Assembly (NCBI GenBank): GCA_014898415.1
Contig: RCTD01000008.1
Span: 1-64,000 of the forward strand
Direction of reading: 5' to 3'
Source: Stromatinia cepivora
Lineage: Eukaryota > Ascomycota > Leotiomycetes > Helotiales > Sclerotiniaceae
Length of the DNA: 64,000 bases
Part shown: one piece after another, positions 12,308-23,600 of the stretch
Layout: each line of letters opens with the position of its first letter
Numbering within the stretch: the stretch's first letter is position 1
Program-made: the position numbers and the translations under genes
The notes under the pieces: model-generated
Databases searched by the model: none
What the model was told of the DNA's origin: nothing
The model's input: the letters and a program-made list of their open reading frames with translations, nothing else

Positions 12308-12312
12308 TATAG
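12308..12312. repeat. Target-site duplication TATAG, left copy (Copia)
   Basis: TATAG precedes the left Copia LTR and recurs at 17799-17803 right after the other LTR. It marks the point in the Gypsy element where the Copia copy landed. Confidence 0.92.
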
Positions 12313-12478
12313 TGTTAACTTTTGGTGCAGGAAATAGTAGTATTGTTGATTATATAGGTTGAATTAAGGATCTATAATTCTAGTAGAAATAGAATTAAAG
12401 TTATCCCTAAATATGGTCTATGCACCATTATGGTTTCATAACCTCAATTCTAATCCTATAATAGCCTCATTTCCAATA
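12313..12478. repeat. Copia LTR, left (3' LTR of the element)
   Basis: 166 bp, begins TGTTAACTTTTGGTGCAGG and ends ...CCAATA; the terminal CA has become TA. It aligns without gaps to 17633-17798. Confidence 0.95.
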
Positions 12479-12510
12479 CTCCCCCATTGAGGATATCCTA
12501 TTCGATCCTT

Positions 12511-12738
12511 TTAGGTTACTAATCCTAACATTTTCTTGAACCTTTCGAAAGCAATCCTTGCACAAAGCTTCGTCATTCCGTCAACAACTATATCATACGT
12601 ATTGATATAACTAATAACGATTCTCCCCTTTTCTGTTAAGTTTCTAATGAAATAATAATTGATATTTATATATTTGGATTGTTTATACAAACATAAATTC
12701 TTGATTAAAACTAAAGCGTTTTGATTGTTACCAAACAT
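12511..12738 (-). pseudogene. Copia RNase H C-terminal remnant
   Basis: The minus frame contains MFGNNQNALVLIKN, QSKYININYYFIRN, then DIVVDGMTKLCARIAFERFK. These match the end of Copia RNase H (usually D-N-x-x-A, R-x-KHI-D-x-x-x-H-F-x-R, and the A-D-x-x-TK-x-L segment). The key Asp of the D-N pair reads Asn and the His of the H-F-x-R part reads Tyr, again transitions. It lies directly before the 3' LTR, as expected. Confidence 0.85.
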
Positions 12739-13506
12739 CTAAACTGTATCTCCGTTCTTTTCAATATAACTTGATCTGAATAGATCTTTGAGTATTTGTG
12801 CAATCTATCTTCTTTATTTGATAAACATTGCCATTGTAATATATTCTGATTCCATACTAAAGGTAATCATAGATATTTGTTTCTTGCTAACCCACGATAT
12901 AAAACCTTTATAGAATATCACAACTCCCTTTGAAACATTTTTTCGGTTATGTTTGTCATTAATCCAATCTGTATTTATATATACCTTTATTATATCATTA
13001 GGTATATTGTATTCTTTGCAGATATCAGATTATACTCTCTTTGATCCGAATTATAGCTTTTGTTTGATTATTGATTGTAGATATTACATCAGATTCTTCA
13101 AAGCTATAGTATAATATTTTGCTGATTTTGCTATAAATTGTGAAAGTTTTTCAATTGAGAATACTATATTTAATTGGGTATATACCATTAGATGAATTAT
13201 ATTTCCTATTCGTTGTTAATATTCATTCATATTTACTAATTCATCATTATCGGTTGTTAATCGAAGATAAGTATAATTTATTATTAGCAATTTCTTGGTT
13301 TGATATTATTCATATATAATATTGTATTTAGTTAGTATAATATCGAGATATTCTTTTTGATCTATAATTAATGTATATATTTTTTTATTGCGAATAATTT
13401 TAATATTTAGAATCTTACTAATCTCCCTTAGATTCTTGATATTAAAATAAATCGATAGCTTTTCATCGAATTAAATGATTTGCGATAATATATATAATAT
13501 AATAAC

Positions 13507-14289
13507 AATATCGTTGATATATATTAGTAATATTATATCACAGTCTTTAAATATATACAGATATAGGTCTATCAAACTTTGTACAAAACCTATATCTAAA
13601 AGCTCTTTCTTCAATAGTAAACTTTAGTCTTTTTTAATTTGCTTCAATCTATATAAGCTTTATAGAGTTTGTAATATATATCCCTTTTTGATTTTAATAT
13701 CTTGGAATGGTTCGAGGTAGATTTTTTTCTTCAAATATAATTCGGTAAAAGTATTTTTGATATCGAAATATAAATATTCCAAATTTTCCTTTACAATAAT
13801 AGTTAGGAATAATCTGAATATATTTAGCCTCATTATTGATATAAACGTTTCGTTATAATCCTTTTCTAATATTTGATTGAATCTTCGAGTTATTAATCTT
13901 GCCTTAAATCGTTTTACCTTGTTATTCTTAGTCTTAATTATAAATACCCATTTCGTTGAAACCAAATTACTTTTTTTAAAAAATATATATTCTTTCCAAA
14001 TACCATTTTGAACTAAAAATATAATTTCCTTTTGAATAACTTCCTTCCATTTTTCAAAGTGTTTTTGATCCGATATTGCTTCTTTATAAGTTTTTGATAT
14101 TTTAATTCCTAAAACTTTTTCAATCGGATATACTACACCTTCTATATTGTTTGTATCTATCAACGAAATTATAAAATCTAAAACGATCTTATCTTTGATA
14201 TAAAGATCCATTTTATAAATAATTGGAATTATAATTATAATATATTCTACATTTTCTTGAGTTTTGGTCTGTATAAATATTATAATCAA
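13507..14289 (-). pseudogene. Copia reverse transcriptase remnant
   Basis: The minus frame reads HFEKWKEVIQKEIIFLVQNG, LVSTKWVFIIKTKNNKVKRF, then KARLITRRFNQILEKDYNET, and later YLYFDIKNTFTELYLKKKIY. These are the RVT_2 blocks of Copia RT: the W-x-x-A-x-x-x-E segment, KW-V-F-K-x-K, KARLVARGF-x-Q, Y-x-ETF and the D-V-x-x-A-F Asp. Past the stop at 13660 the catalytic box reads YINDIV near 13507-13521, with the first Asp of YVDD changed to Asn. Confidence 0.88.
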
Positions 14290-14418
14290 TATCTTTATAA
14301 TCTTACTTTTCCATTCTTTTTTAGAATCTTATTTTATATCTCTTTTCTGTTTTCGTATTAAATACCTTGGAGATTCGTTTTCAAGATCCATTTTATCCTT
14401 TTACTCGATCTTAAATGA

Positions 14419-15021
14419 TTATGGATTTATTTCACTTTTTGATCCTGTTGAAATAAGCTTGTTAGCAAAATTTAAAACAATCTTAAATTTTACTTTCGAT
14501 ACAAATTCAGGGTTTGCAAAAGTTGATTTTTGAATTGAACCCTCTGAAATGATGAATTCGATATCTAAAGTATCTTTGAAAAAAGATTCTTGATTTGTTT
14601 TTTGGATATTATTATCTTTATCTTTATTGTATATTAATATTGATATATCTAATTTATCTAATTTCAATTCGACAATTAAAGTATTTGATATAATTATTAA
14701 ACTTAATATAATATCTACTAGAGAGAACACTTAAAACGAAGATAATACAAATATTACATTTAATATTGAAAATGAAAAAGATACCTTATTTGTTGTCAAT
14801 CTACCATAAGGTTTTCGATCTAGTTTTATATTCTTTGTTCTTTGTAGGTTTGATTTACAATTTCTTAATTTAAAATCTAAATCTCCTTCTCGATAAGATT
14901 TATTTATGATTATTCTACTTAATCGAAATATATAACCTAATTTTAAAGAATATACTTTAATATATTTATTTATAACTTTTGAATACCCTAAGAATATATT
15001 GATTTTCGAAATATCCTGCAA
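14419..15021 (-). pseudogene. Copia integrase-RT linker remnant
   Basis: Two minus frames (15021-14731 and 14730-14419) follow each other. The first reads KINIFLGYSKVINKYIKVYS, then IFRLSRIIINKSY, matching the segment after the Copia integrase core (F-x-GY-x-x-x-x-K-x-Y-R-x, then V-x-x-SR-x-V-x-F-x-E). The second is a low-similarity acidic linker ahead of RT. Both are broken by stops. Confidence 0.6.
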
Positions 15022-15366
15022 CTTGTTGTATTTTTATCTTTTCAAAATAATCTTGGGATTAATATAAATATAATATTTACTTCCCCAGATTTTATATATC
15101 TTTATATTTAATATTATATCTGTAAAAGCTTTTATAAAAGATCGATTTATTCTATTTATATTAGGATCAATATTAATACGATTCTTAATATAAATATTAT
15201 ACTTTATAATTTCGTTCCAAAATTCTAATGATAATTTAGTTTCTTTTAATATTACTTTTATATCTGTTTTTGCAATCCTTATATTCTATTTTGTAGGTTT
15301 GTTTTGATATAAAAAAACAATTATTATAATTTCGAATCGTATACCTAATAATCATTCATAAATAAC

Positions 15367-15642
15367 TTATAGGAATTCCAATACATTATCAATCCTAACT
15401 ACAATGATTTTTTCTTCAATAACTAATTCTATCTCCTTTTTCCAAGTTTTCAATATTTGAATTATATCGTTCTTTTGTTTAAATAATATAATCCAATTTA
15501 CTTTTGTATAATTATCAATGATCAATATGAAATAACAATTTCCTCGAATCGATTTTGGGAATAATCCTGCAATATCGAAATATATAAATTCGAGTCTTTT
15601 TGATTTGTACAGATTCAATTGCTTCGAAATACAATTAATCAT
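15367..15642 (-). pseudogene. Copia integrase core remnant
   Basis: The minus frame reads LEFIYFDIAGLFPKSIRGNC, then YFILIIDNYTKVNWIILFKQ, and ends IIVVRIDNVLEFL. This is the rve core of Copia integrase: the first catalytic Asp in the D-x-x-GP segment, F-x-x-IDD-x-T-R-x-x-W, and the second Asp in R-x-DN-G-x-E-F. The IDD pair reads IDN. Confidence 0.85.
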
Positions 15643-16611
15643 TTTAATAAGTATACATATTTTGTAGATATCTAATTCAATTGGGACCTTTATCGGTTTG
15701 GTTATATTGGATATCTTGTATAGATTCTTGATTTTGTTTGGATCTAGATAATTGAATCTTCGATGTTATAATAGATATCTTTTTTTCTTTTTAAATATCA
15801 ATTCGTTATCGATATTTTTGATACTATCAATTATCTCTGAAAAAAAGCCTTTTTCCTGATCATTTTGGTATACATTAAAACAAAGAACTATATCCTCATA
15901 TCCTTTGGTTATATATAAAACTATATACATTCCATCTTGCATTCTAATATGGATAACTTTCTTATTGTCCTTCTTGAAATATATATAATAAAAATTGAAT
16001 TCCCCTTACAACCCTATTTCGTAGATTCTTTTTCTTGATAACAAGTTTATTCCTAATCCTAATATATATAACATATTTGAAAATAACATCTTAAAACTAT
16101 CTTTATATACTATATCCATTAAATCCCAATAACGATAATATATCACTCTTCTATCAATTTTTATTTTTCGTTTAATAATAAATTCTATTGATCTAAATAA
16201 TAAAGATTGATTAGATATATATAAAGAAGTATTTATATCGATATATCATTTATTAAGGGAAACCTTATTAATAATTTCCTTTATCAAATTGTAATCTTCC
16301 TTTATCATATCCTTAATATCAGAATCTAATTCAGAGATATTATTAACAAAATATACTTGGTTTTTTTTGTTGAAATGGATCCTCTTCAGATTCGATGATT
16401 TCCTTCTCCTTTAATAACGAAAATAACTATAAAGGAGTTTATTGGCTTGCATTAAATATAAGCAGTTTTATATATAATAATCTTCTTTTTGATACAGATC
16501 GCAAATATTGTTTAGGGTTTCGAAATCTGATTTTTAATGTCGAAAAGCATATCTAGATTCTTTTGCAATTTGTACTAGTTCTGATCCATCCTTAAAACGA
16601 AATTCTTTAGC

Positions 16612-17031
16612 CTATAAATGCTTAATCTTATCATCGATACTAAAACTGATTTGAATATCCAATATATCCATTATTCCTTGATAATCGATTGAAAGATTAT
16701 ATATTAAAATTAAAAATAAGATAGTATTTTGATATACTAATCGATAACTTTTATCTGCAATTCCTAATTTCCTTTTATACTTTTTCAATTTGTCCCAAAC
16801 TTCGATAATAATTATATCAAAATGAGTATTGGATTGGAATTTGAAGTTCTGGATTATCGTTATATATATATTGACTGTAATTGCATTAATTCTGATATAT
16901 TTTGATTTAAGGTATCTCCAAAGTATATATACTGTTGAATATTTGTCGATAAAAGCTTCATCGTTATTATTGAATGTTGTATAAATATATGATAACATAT
17001 TCGCTTCGTTTTTTAAGTATTCCGATTTCAA
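16612..17031 (-). pseudogene. Copia gag-like remnant
   Basis: A 139-codon frame near the 5' end of the Copia element. It contains STVYILWRYLKSKYI and VWDKLKKYKRKLG, which resemble the helical UBN2/retrotran_gag part of Copia polyproteins where the A-x-E-x-W-x-x-L-x-x-x-Y pattern is usual. A zinc knuckle is not visible. Assignment rests on position and weak similarity. Confidence 0.55.
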
Positions 17032-17632
17032 TTCGATATTGTAATATATACGATCATTGATTTTGTAAATAGATACTGTATTAGATCCTGCAATCTGTAT
17101 ATATTCATCTAATATTTAATCAATTGTATAAAACCATTCTTTCCCTTTCAATTATATCTTCGTTTATTTGAACCATCGTTTATAATTATTTTGATCAAGC
17201 TTCGAAGGATTGTTTGATTCTGATATTATAAAGGTTTCTTGTTATTTGATGGATATCGAAAATAATCTTCAGATTTTTAAAACAGTTTTAAAAAAAAAAA
17301 TGTATAGTAAATAAATTCAAAATAATAAAGAAATATAAAAATAAAACAATAAAAAAAAAATTTGTAAGATCATATTGTAATATGTTTTCTTGTAGCTATA
17401 CAAACTTACTCTTCGTCTTTGCTATAATTCTGTATCGGTATTGTATAGACTGCTCTCCGTTTTGATCTATGATATTGTAAATTATAAATTGTATTATCGT
17501 ATTTCAACTCTGCTTCGATGGTATTGTATGAAAACTTTGATTTTCATTTTATTCCACCCCTACTAACTATACTAATCCTTTCTCGATTTGCTTTGCTTTC
17601 TAGTTATTATTATACAATTGGATCTTATAACC

Positions 17633-17798
17633 TGTTAACTTTTGGTACAGGAAATAGTAGTATTGTTGATTATATAAATTGAACTAAGGATCTATAATTT
17701 TAATAGAAATAGAATTGAGATTATCCCCAAATATGGTCTGTACACCATTATGGTCTCGTGACCTCAATTCTAATCCTATAATGGCCTCATTTCCAACA
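17633..17798. repeat. Copia LTR, right (5' LTR of the element)
   Basis: 166 bp from TGTTAACTTTTGGTACAGG to ...TTCCAACA, keeping intact TG...CA ends. The TSD TATAG follows at 17799. Confidence 0.95.
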
Positions 17799-18507
17799 TA
17801 TAGATTATTATTTAATATAGATTATTTATTATATAGTTAAGCATTAATAATTGCCTTTATCTAATATTATATTGTATATATATTTCTTAAATTCTTTCTA
17901 TATTATATTAAAATCCATTGTCCTATTTTTGTATCGATACTAAATTGCAAAAGATTGTTTTTGAAAGTATTGGATAATATAATCTATTTTCTTTTGATTT
18001 ATCGAAAAATAATATCCATTGTTATTCCGAAATATAAATTTAATTTGAAAAAAGAAATCTTTTGCTTTTATAATAATGGAACTTTTGTAAAGTAAAAGTT
18101 TTTGAAATTTCGGGAATTTTTCTTGAAGAATTAAAATGGAATTGGATATTGTTTTCTTATTATTAATAATTGTTATTAATAAATTAATTATTTTTTCTTA
18201 TATAAAATAGATAAAGGTTTTTTTGATCTATTATTGATTTTCTAATTTAAAGATTTCGAATTCTTCTTATATATTTTCGAATCTTTATATTAATTCTATT
18301 TCAAATTATATAATAAATTGACGATTTAATACCGACACTTTATCTTCGTTATTACTTTAAATCCTTAATATATTTTCCCTTTGAATTTACAAAGCATTTA
18401 AACTGATCAATGGATCTGAAATGCTTCTTATTCCCATTATAATTACTTGAAAAAATATCGACAATAATTAATTAATGAATTGCTCCTAAAGAAAGAATAA
18501 AAAGAAT

Positions 18508-18798
18508 TATTAAAATTACAAATAATAAAAAATCAATTAGTTTTTAAACAACTATAAAACTTTTTATTATCCATTTTTAATTAAAAGAATCTCTTTTTTT
18601 TAAATCCAATAAAAAACAATATCGGAACAATAATAAACTGTTGATCATATATTAAAGTTTAATAAATACAAAGATTTTACAAAGTTTTCTAATCAATCAA
18701 CAACAGATTATTGATTGTACATTGGCCTTTAACAATGAAACCGCTTCCTTGTAGAGATTTCTAGCTTTACTAGCAACATCCTTCCAACAACCGTAACA
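18508..18798. repeat. Gypsy right LTR
   Basis: 291 bp. The start has become TATTAAAATTACAAATAAT where the left LTR keeps TGTCAGAGTCACAGATGG; the end keeps the original ...CCGTAACA. It is followed immediately by TTATC, the second TSD copy. Confidence 0.92.
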
Positions 18799-18803
18799 TT
18801 ATC

Positions 18804-19211
18804 CACCAGCTTGGTACGTATTGCAATACGAGTTTTATATTACCTACGATTATAACAGAGGAACTTCTACTTTTCTCTCACCAAGCAACATACCTAGTAG
18901 CATAATAACTGTAATCCTTACACATAAAGATCAAAATTGTATCGACAATGTAACATTACATATACATATACATCAACAACGTAAACGTGATACCATTTCA
19001 TCTATAACTTTGAAAAAATATCAATCATACCTAGTACTCTCTACCCCAAGTGAAAAATTAAAAAGAAAAAATAACAGAAAAGGTAGCCATTCATATCCCG
19101 ACCATGTATATTTCTTCCTCTTAAACCAAGACGATGTGTTCCCAAGCGCCAGCCATTTCTACAACCATTAACTACATCAACATAGCTCCTCTCTTAAAAA
19201 CTAGCTTGCCC
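18804..19211. other. Intergenic between Gypsy LTR and GH16 gene
   Basis: Base composition returns to normal right after the TSD at 18799-18803. An open frame at 18821-19171 (+) has no recognisable domain and overlaps the likely 3' UTR of the GH16 gene. Confidence 0.5.
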
Positions 19212-20693
19212 TTAAAGTTCCTCGTTTCCATCACATTGTTGCCAGATCTCTACTTTGCTGACCTCCATCTGACCTTGGTTGTCATTCGCCGTCCATGTAG
19301 GATACCAAGAATCTCTCGCATTCCAGAAATCATTTTTGGCAGTGGCAGAAGCATCAATCCAAGGTTTCCCACTCTTTCCATCGGCAAACCATCCGTTGGT
19401 ACCACCGACCGCGACATTAAGGATGAGGTAGAACTTTTGATCAAAAGGTGTGTTGACGCGACCAGTTTGAGACCAAACATCTACGATTCTAGTTCCGTTG
19501 CTGCTAGAATCTGGGAAATCACCACGTTGCCAGAGTGGTTCATTGAAAGTATTGTAGAGTACTTGAAGAAGTTTGGAGTCAATGTAGGTGTAGAGGTATT
19601 TTTGGGACCACTCAAGACCATACTTGTGGAATCCGGTCGAGTAAGTGGTGTGGAGAGCGGAACGCTTAACATTTGTTCTCCAGAAAGCATCGTTGTCAGA
19701 ATCGGGTCCCCAATGCAAGGTAGACGAGATGATGTTGTTTCCACCTTGTCCATATGTGTGATTATTTCCTCGGGATTCCATGAGGTCAATCTCTCCAGAT
19801 GCGGGCCATGCTCCGTAAGTATCGGTTACTGGTAACATCCAAATGGCGGGCCATAACCAATCTCCAGCAGGTAATTTTGCAGTTACTTCAACACGTCCAT
19901 ATTTGATGGTTGCCCCTTTCTTGGTATTGATTCTTCCTGATTTGACAGGTTGAACAATTGTGCCGGCGGTAGTATTGGTGACAGAAACACAGTTTGTAAG
20001 TACATCGGATGAACATGTTCCAGCGGATGTAAGATTGATGACAGTATTCGACTCGATGAGTTTTGCATCTTGTAATGTGGGCCTAATGATGAGCTTTCCA
20101 TCTTTGATGAATACATTTTCATCGTCAAGTGTAGTTTGTTCAAACTCTCCATTACTGTAGAATAAGTTAGTAAGTTTTTACCAGACTCTAGAAATCAACA
20201 CATACCCAAAGCCACCAACTTCTGCTTCCTGAGTCCAAATATCGGTGTTGAGTGTACCAGATGAGAAATCATCACTCATGACCGGACAGTATTTGTGATG
20301 AGTAACGGAACGTATACCATCATAAACGAAGAACCCCGCAATTCCGAGTCCTACCAGTATGCCAATAATTGGAATGATTGTGACCCATTTCTCTTTGGGA
20401 TCCTTGTTCGCTCTCCATGGCTGATCAACTTCCCCCTTCTTTACTCTTCGTGAATGGAAATATCGTGTACCATATGATCTCCCTATCGAAGAAGATGATG
20501 CTCCAAAAGTAGAAGCCGGCCTTGAAGTGAGAGGGGAGATGAATGGGTTGGCTCTCTCTATTGATGGAGAAGGTTGGATACTATCCTCTCCGAAAGGATT
20601 GTTTCTGCTTTCCGGTGTGCCAGGTCGGTATGATGGCGTTGTGGCATTAGATTTTGCAGGTGTATGACCTCTAAATGTCGGTTGTTGATCCAT
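19212..20693 (-). CDS. Membrane-anchored GH16 family glycosidase
   Basis: Two exons, 20693-20206 and 20154-19212, split by a 51-bp intron (GTATGT...ACAG) that joins GGFG to NGEFEQTT; the product is 476 aa. Residues 1-103 form a Ser/Pro-rich cytoplasmic tail and residues about 104-124 a single membrane segment (TIIPIIGILVGLGIAGFFVY), so this is a type II membrane protein. The concanavalin-like catalytic domain follows, with GGFGNGEFE, the active-site box EIDLME at 284-289 (nucleophile E284, acid/base E289) and WxMLPV just before it. GH16 enzymes of this layout act on beta-1,3/1,4-glucans or transfer glucan at the fungal wall; the exact substrate is not readable. ATG 20693 was chosen because it opens the Ser/Pro tail; the frame continues upstream with less plausible sequence. 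Confidence 0.9.
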
Positions 20694-23600
20694 CTTTGTG
20701 TGGCCGGAAAAGGAAAGATTTGCTGCCAGATTATTAAATATTAGGGATATTGATGGAAAGGTTATTGCGGTGATGATTAAGAAAATGTATTGACTACTTT
20801 CAGAAACGAATGTGATCAAGTCTGGAAAGTGAAAATAGATAGAAGGAAGAATTGAAGAGAAGAGAAGAGAAGAGAAGAGAAATTAGTATTTTTGGTGGAT
20901 GATCTTGTATTTGAGAATATGGAGAAGTAAAGGTGTAAAATTGGGAAGAGGAGATGATTTGGCAAGCTATATTAAGAGGAAACGTTTGAGGAAACAAACG
21001 TTATGCTCTCTGTGGTATAGTTAGCTCGGCTCCCACTTTCTGAGCATGTCCTTGGAATTTCAGTGATGAAAAGGGCGATGGCCGGATGTTCAATTAGATG
21101 ATGATTGGATAAATTAATTATAGACGGGAACTTTTTCGAGCTCTTCAGCTTCATCTGGATTCTGGATTCTGGACCTTGCATTAGTCGACCGATAGCTTTG
21201 ATGGCAGAAAAAATAGTGTGAAGCCGGTAGCAACCGAATAGGTGCTTTTCATTTTTCTTTTCTTTTCTTTTCTTTTCTTTTCTCTTCACTTTGCCTGTGT
21301 GTACCAAAGGAATCTTTTCTAGGTTATGGGATAAATTGGGTATGGTTTGGGGTTATCATCTACCAAGAAAAGAAAGAGGGGAAAAGCACAAACCATCAGA
21401 CAAAACCAAATCTAATAAATGATCGAGGTCCAAACTAAAATAAAAAAAAATTGAAAATGCACCAAAGAGAAAGAGAAGAAAAGCCATCCTTGTTACCTAG
21501 GTACTCGGGTGGCTCCACCTGGTATTCAAATTATGGTTACCTGCAGAAATCATATGCATGTGTTGTGTTACACAGTATGAAATCTCAAATAAACACTTGA
21601 GGATGGGTACCAAAAGATTATTGAATACCTGCGTGTACCTAGGTATCAGATGTCCAAAAATATGAAATCCACTTGTTAGCCTCAAGCTCAAGCTCAACCT
21701 CAAGCTTCACAGTCTTCTTTCGCTACCTGATCATTAAACCTTTAAAGATTGGTTCTTAAGATCCTTCTACTTGGACATCGAGTCTCCAACAATTGGCTTC
21801 GAAAGGTTCTCTCTTAACCTTATCACGCCACCAAGATTTCTTCATTTGCGCGAACACGACAAACTTCTTTTTACCAAGTTACCAGCCGAGCCAGCGTTTG
21901 TTGGCCTTGGCCTTGGCTCATGGCTCGTAAACAAAGCAGCATCCAAGTTTGCATTGTGGTGCCATTGGAAAATCAGTAGTTTTCATGTTAGTTCTTCAGG
22001 CGGGTTAGCTTCGGGAGCTAAGTCAATCAATTAAAGAAGCCAAGATCGGAGCTGAAGCCACAACTGGAGAAACCGAATGCCCCATCAGCCTCCCGCATGG
22101 CTTTCCGCACCGATCATTCGTAAACCGATCATTCGTAAGATGCTAATTGGACAAAGCTAAAACATGAAAATCCTTATTTGGTAGACTCTAACCACTTTAA
22201 GTATTGTCGGCTTTCCAGCCGTCCACTTATTTTCCCCTTTCCAGAATTTTGCCTAAGATCGTTATTCTCCGACGACCCAATTTATTTGGAGTTAAAGATT
22301 CATGACGAAGGATTTTGGAATTGCTGAAGCCAACACCTCAACCTACCTTATTGAGGTCAACTTCACATACTCCCACAAAAACATCGATTTTTATCAGACC
22401 CATTCAGTCTGAAGATTTGATTGTCAAACTTGCAGATATTCTGTGGATCCAAGGCACGATGTATGGACACCGCTCAAAATCTGCCAAGAGATTTACTATC
22501 CATACACTTATGGACATCGAACCATACAGCATTGACTAGCAGTCGTGCGTTCAGACTAAATGAAAGATCTGATCGTCCCTCGGAAAAGCCATAGCTCGGA
22601 CAACAGAGTTACCAAAACATCGGATTGAAAAAAAGCAGCTACTGCACAAATTCTTTTCATCCTAGACTTCAGCTAAGATATTTCTCATAGTTATTCCCAA
22701 TCTAGATAAAGGCTCCGAGCCAGGTCGCAGTTTGAGGAATTCACAGCAGCTGAGCTCTCTCTATCCTATCCTACGCGAACTCAACATTAATCTTTATATC
22801 CTTATCAACAAGTTCTTACCTATGCTCCTTTCATACATCCTCGCTTGTATTTTAGATATCGGAGAATTCAGTAATTATCCGATTTCTATTTCGATGAAAG
22901 CCAAAATTTCCGAACTTCTTTAAGGTCACATGATGAGATTTTAACCATTCTAGGATTCTGCACGGACCCTATCCTTATCTCAAGTGATGAGATCTTTCTT
23001 TGCTGTTATCTCGTATTCGTGCCATTAGCATCAGCAGAAGGTGAGTTTTTGTGCGCAAAAGCACTCGGCCCCTCTCTGACCGCAACTGTCCCGTCCCGTT
23101 GATTCAATCCTCTCCATCGTCCAACACACTTTTTACGTGCTATACCAGTGCACATGGTCTATTTATGAGTATCCATACATATGCTCGAGATATCTTTGCT
23201 TTACAGCTTCAAGCATTGATATGTTTCTTTTCATATCATGTTCTTATCGGGAAAACAAGAGCGATTCAAGGTGGTTCGGCCACTTACGATCTTGGAGCGC
23301 TATTGCTGTTGCTTTAGCCGAGCTATTTGATCTGCACATGCGTTTGTAAAATTCAGACCTGCACATGGAAAGATAAATGATCCTGTATCAACTTGAAATC
23401 TGGATGCTGAAACATACACAAGTAGAGCAAAAAAGTCTAGAATTAACGCACCTTCACATTTTGCTATATGTTCTTGATTTGTCATCGGCATACAACATCG
23501 AGAACAAGTATACATGAGACTAAAATGCTAAACACGGCCGTCGTACTCAAACTCTCCTAAATTAGATATCCTGCTGTATATATCTACGTTGAGTGAACAT

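Larger units (their letters stand above)
12313..17798 (-). mobile_element. Copia-type LTR retrotransposon nested in the Gypsy element
   Basis: It is a complete but dead element of 5,486 bp with two 166-bp LTRs (12313-12478, 17633-17798) and a perfect 5-bp TSD. On the minus strand the order is gag-like frame (17.0-16.6 kb), integrase (15.6-15.4 kb), reverse transcriptase (14.3-13.5 kb) and RNase H (12.7-12.5 kb). Integrase before RT is the Copia order. A purine tract (GGGGGAG on the minus strand, 12479-12485) abuts the 3' LTR as a polypurine tract should. At the other end, GGTTATAAGATCC next to the 5' LTR is where a tRNA primer site would lie. The LTRs differ by roughly 17 changes, all transitions by eye, so RIP acted on this copy too. 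Confidence 0.95.
5572..18798 (-). mobile_element. Gypsy-type LTR retrotransposon, RIP-degraded, interrupted by a Copia element
   Basis: It is bounded by related direct repeats, 5572-5858 (287 bp) and 18508-18798 (291 bp), and by the TSD TTATC. The total span is 13,227 bp; without the nested Copia element and its TSD the Gypsy element would be about 7.7 kb. Coding remnants on the minus strand run from reverse transcriptase (about 10.7-10.3 kb) to integrase (about 9.0-8.1 kb), the RT-before-IN order of Gypsy elements. Little space remains for gag: about 0.7 kb beside the right LTR, continuing left of the Copia insertion. All frames are full of stops. Differences between the LTRs are almost all C/T or G/A, the mark of RIP. 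The left internal part (5.9-7.4 kb) instead carries a plus-strand reading frame. Confidence 0.93.

Noticed and set aside
12313..17798. The internal block as a second Gypsy element
   Set aside because: Integrase precedes RT and the RT blocks are of the RVT_2 type, both typical of Copia.
19134..19835. 233-codon plus-strand frame
   Set aside because: It is antisense to the GH16 catalytic domain, whose motifs are clear on the minus strand.
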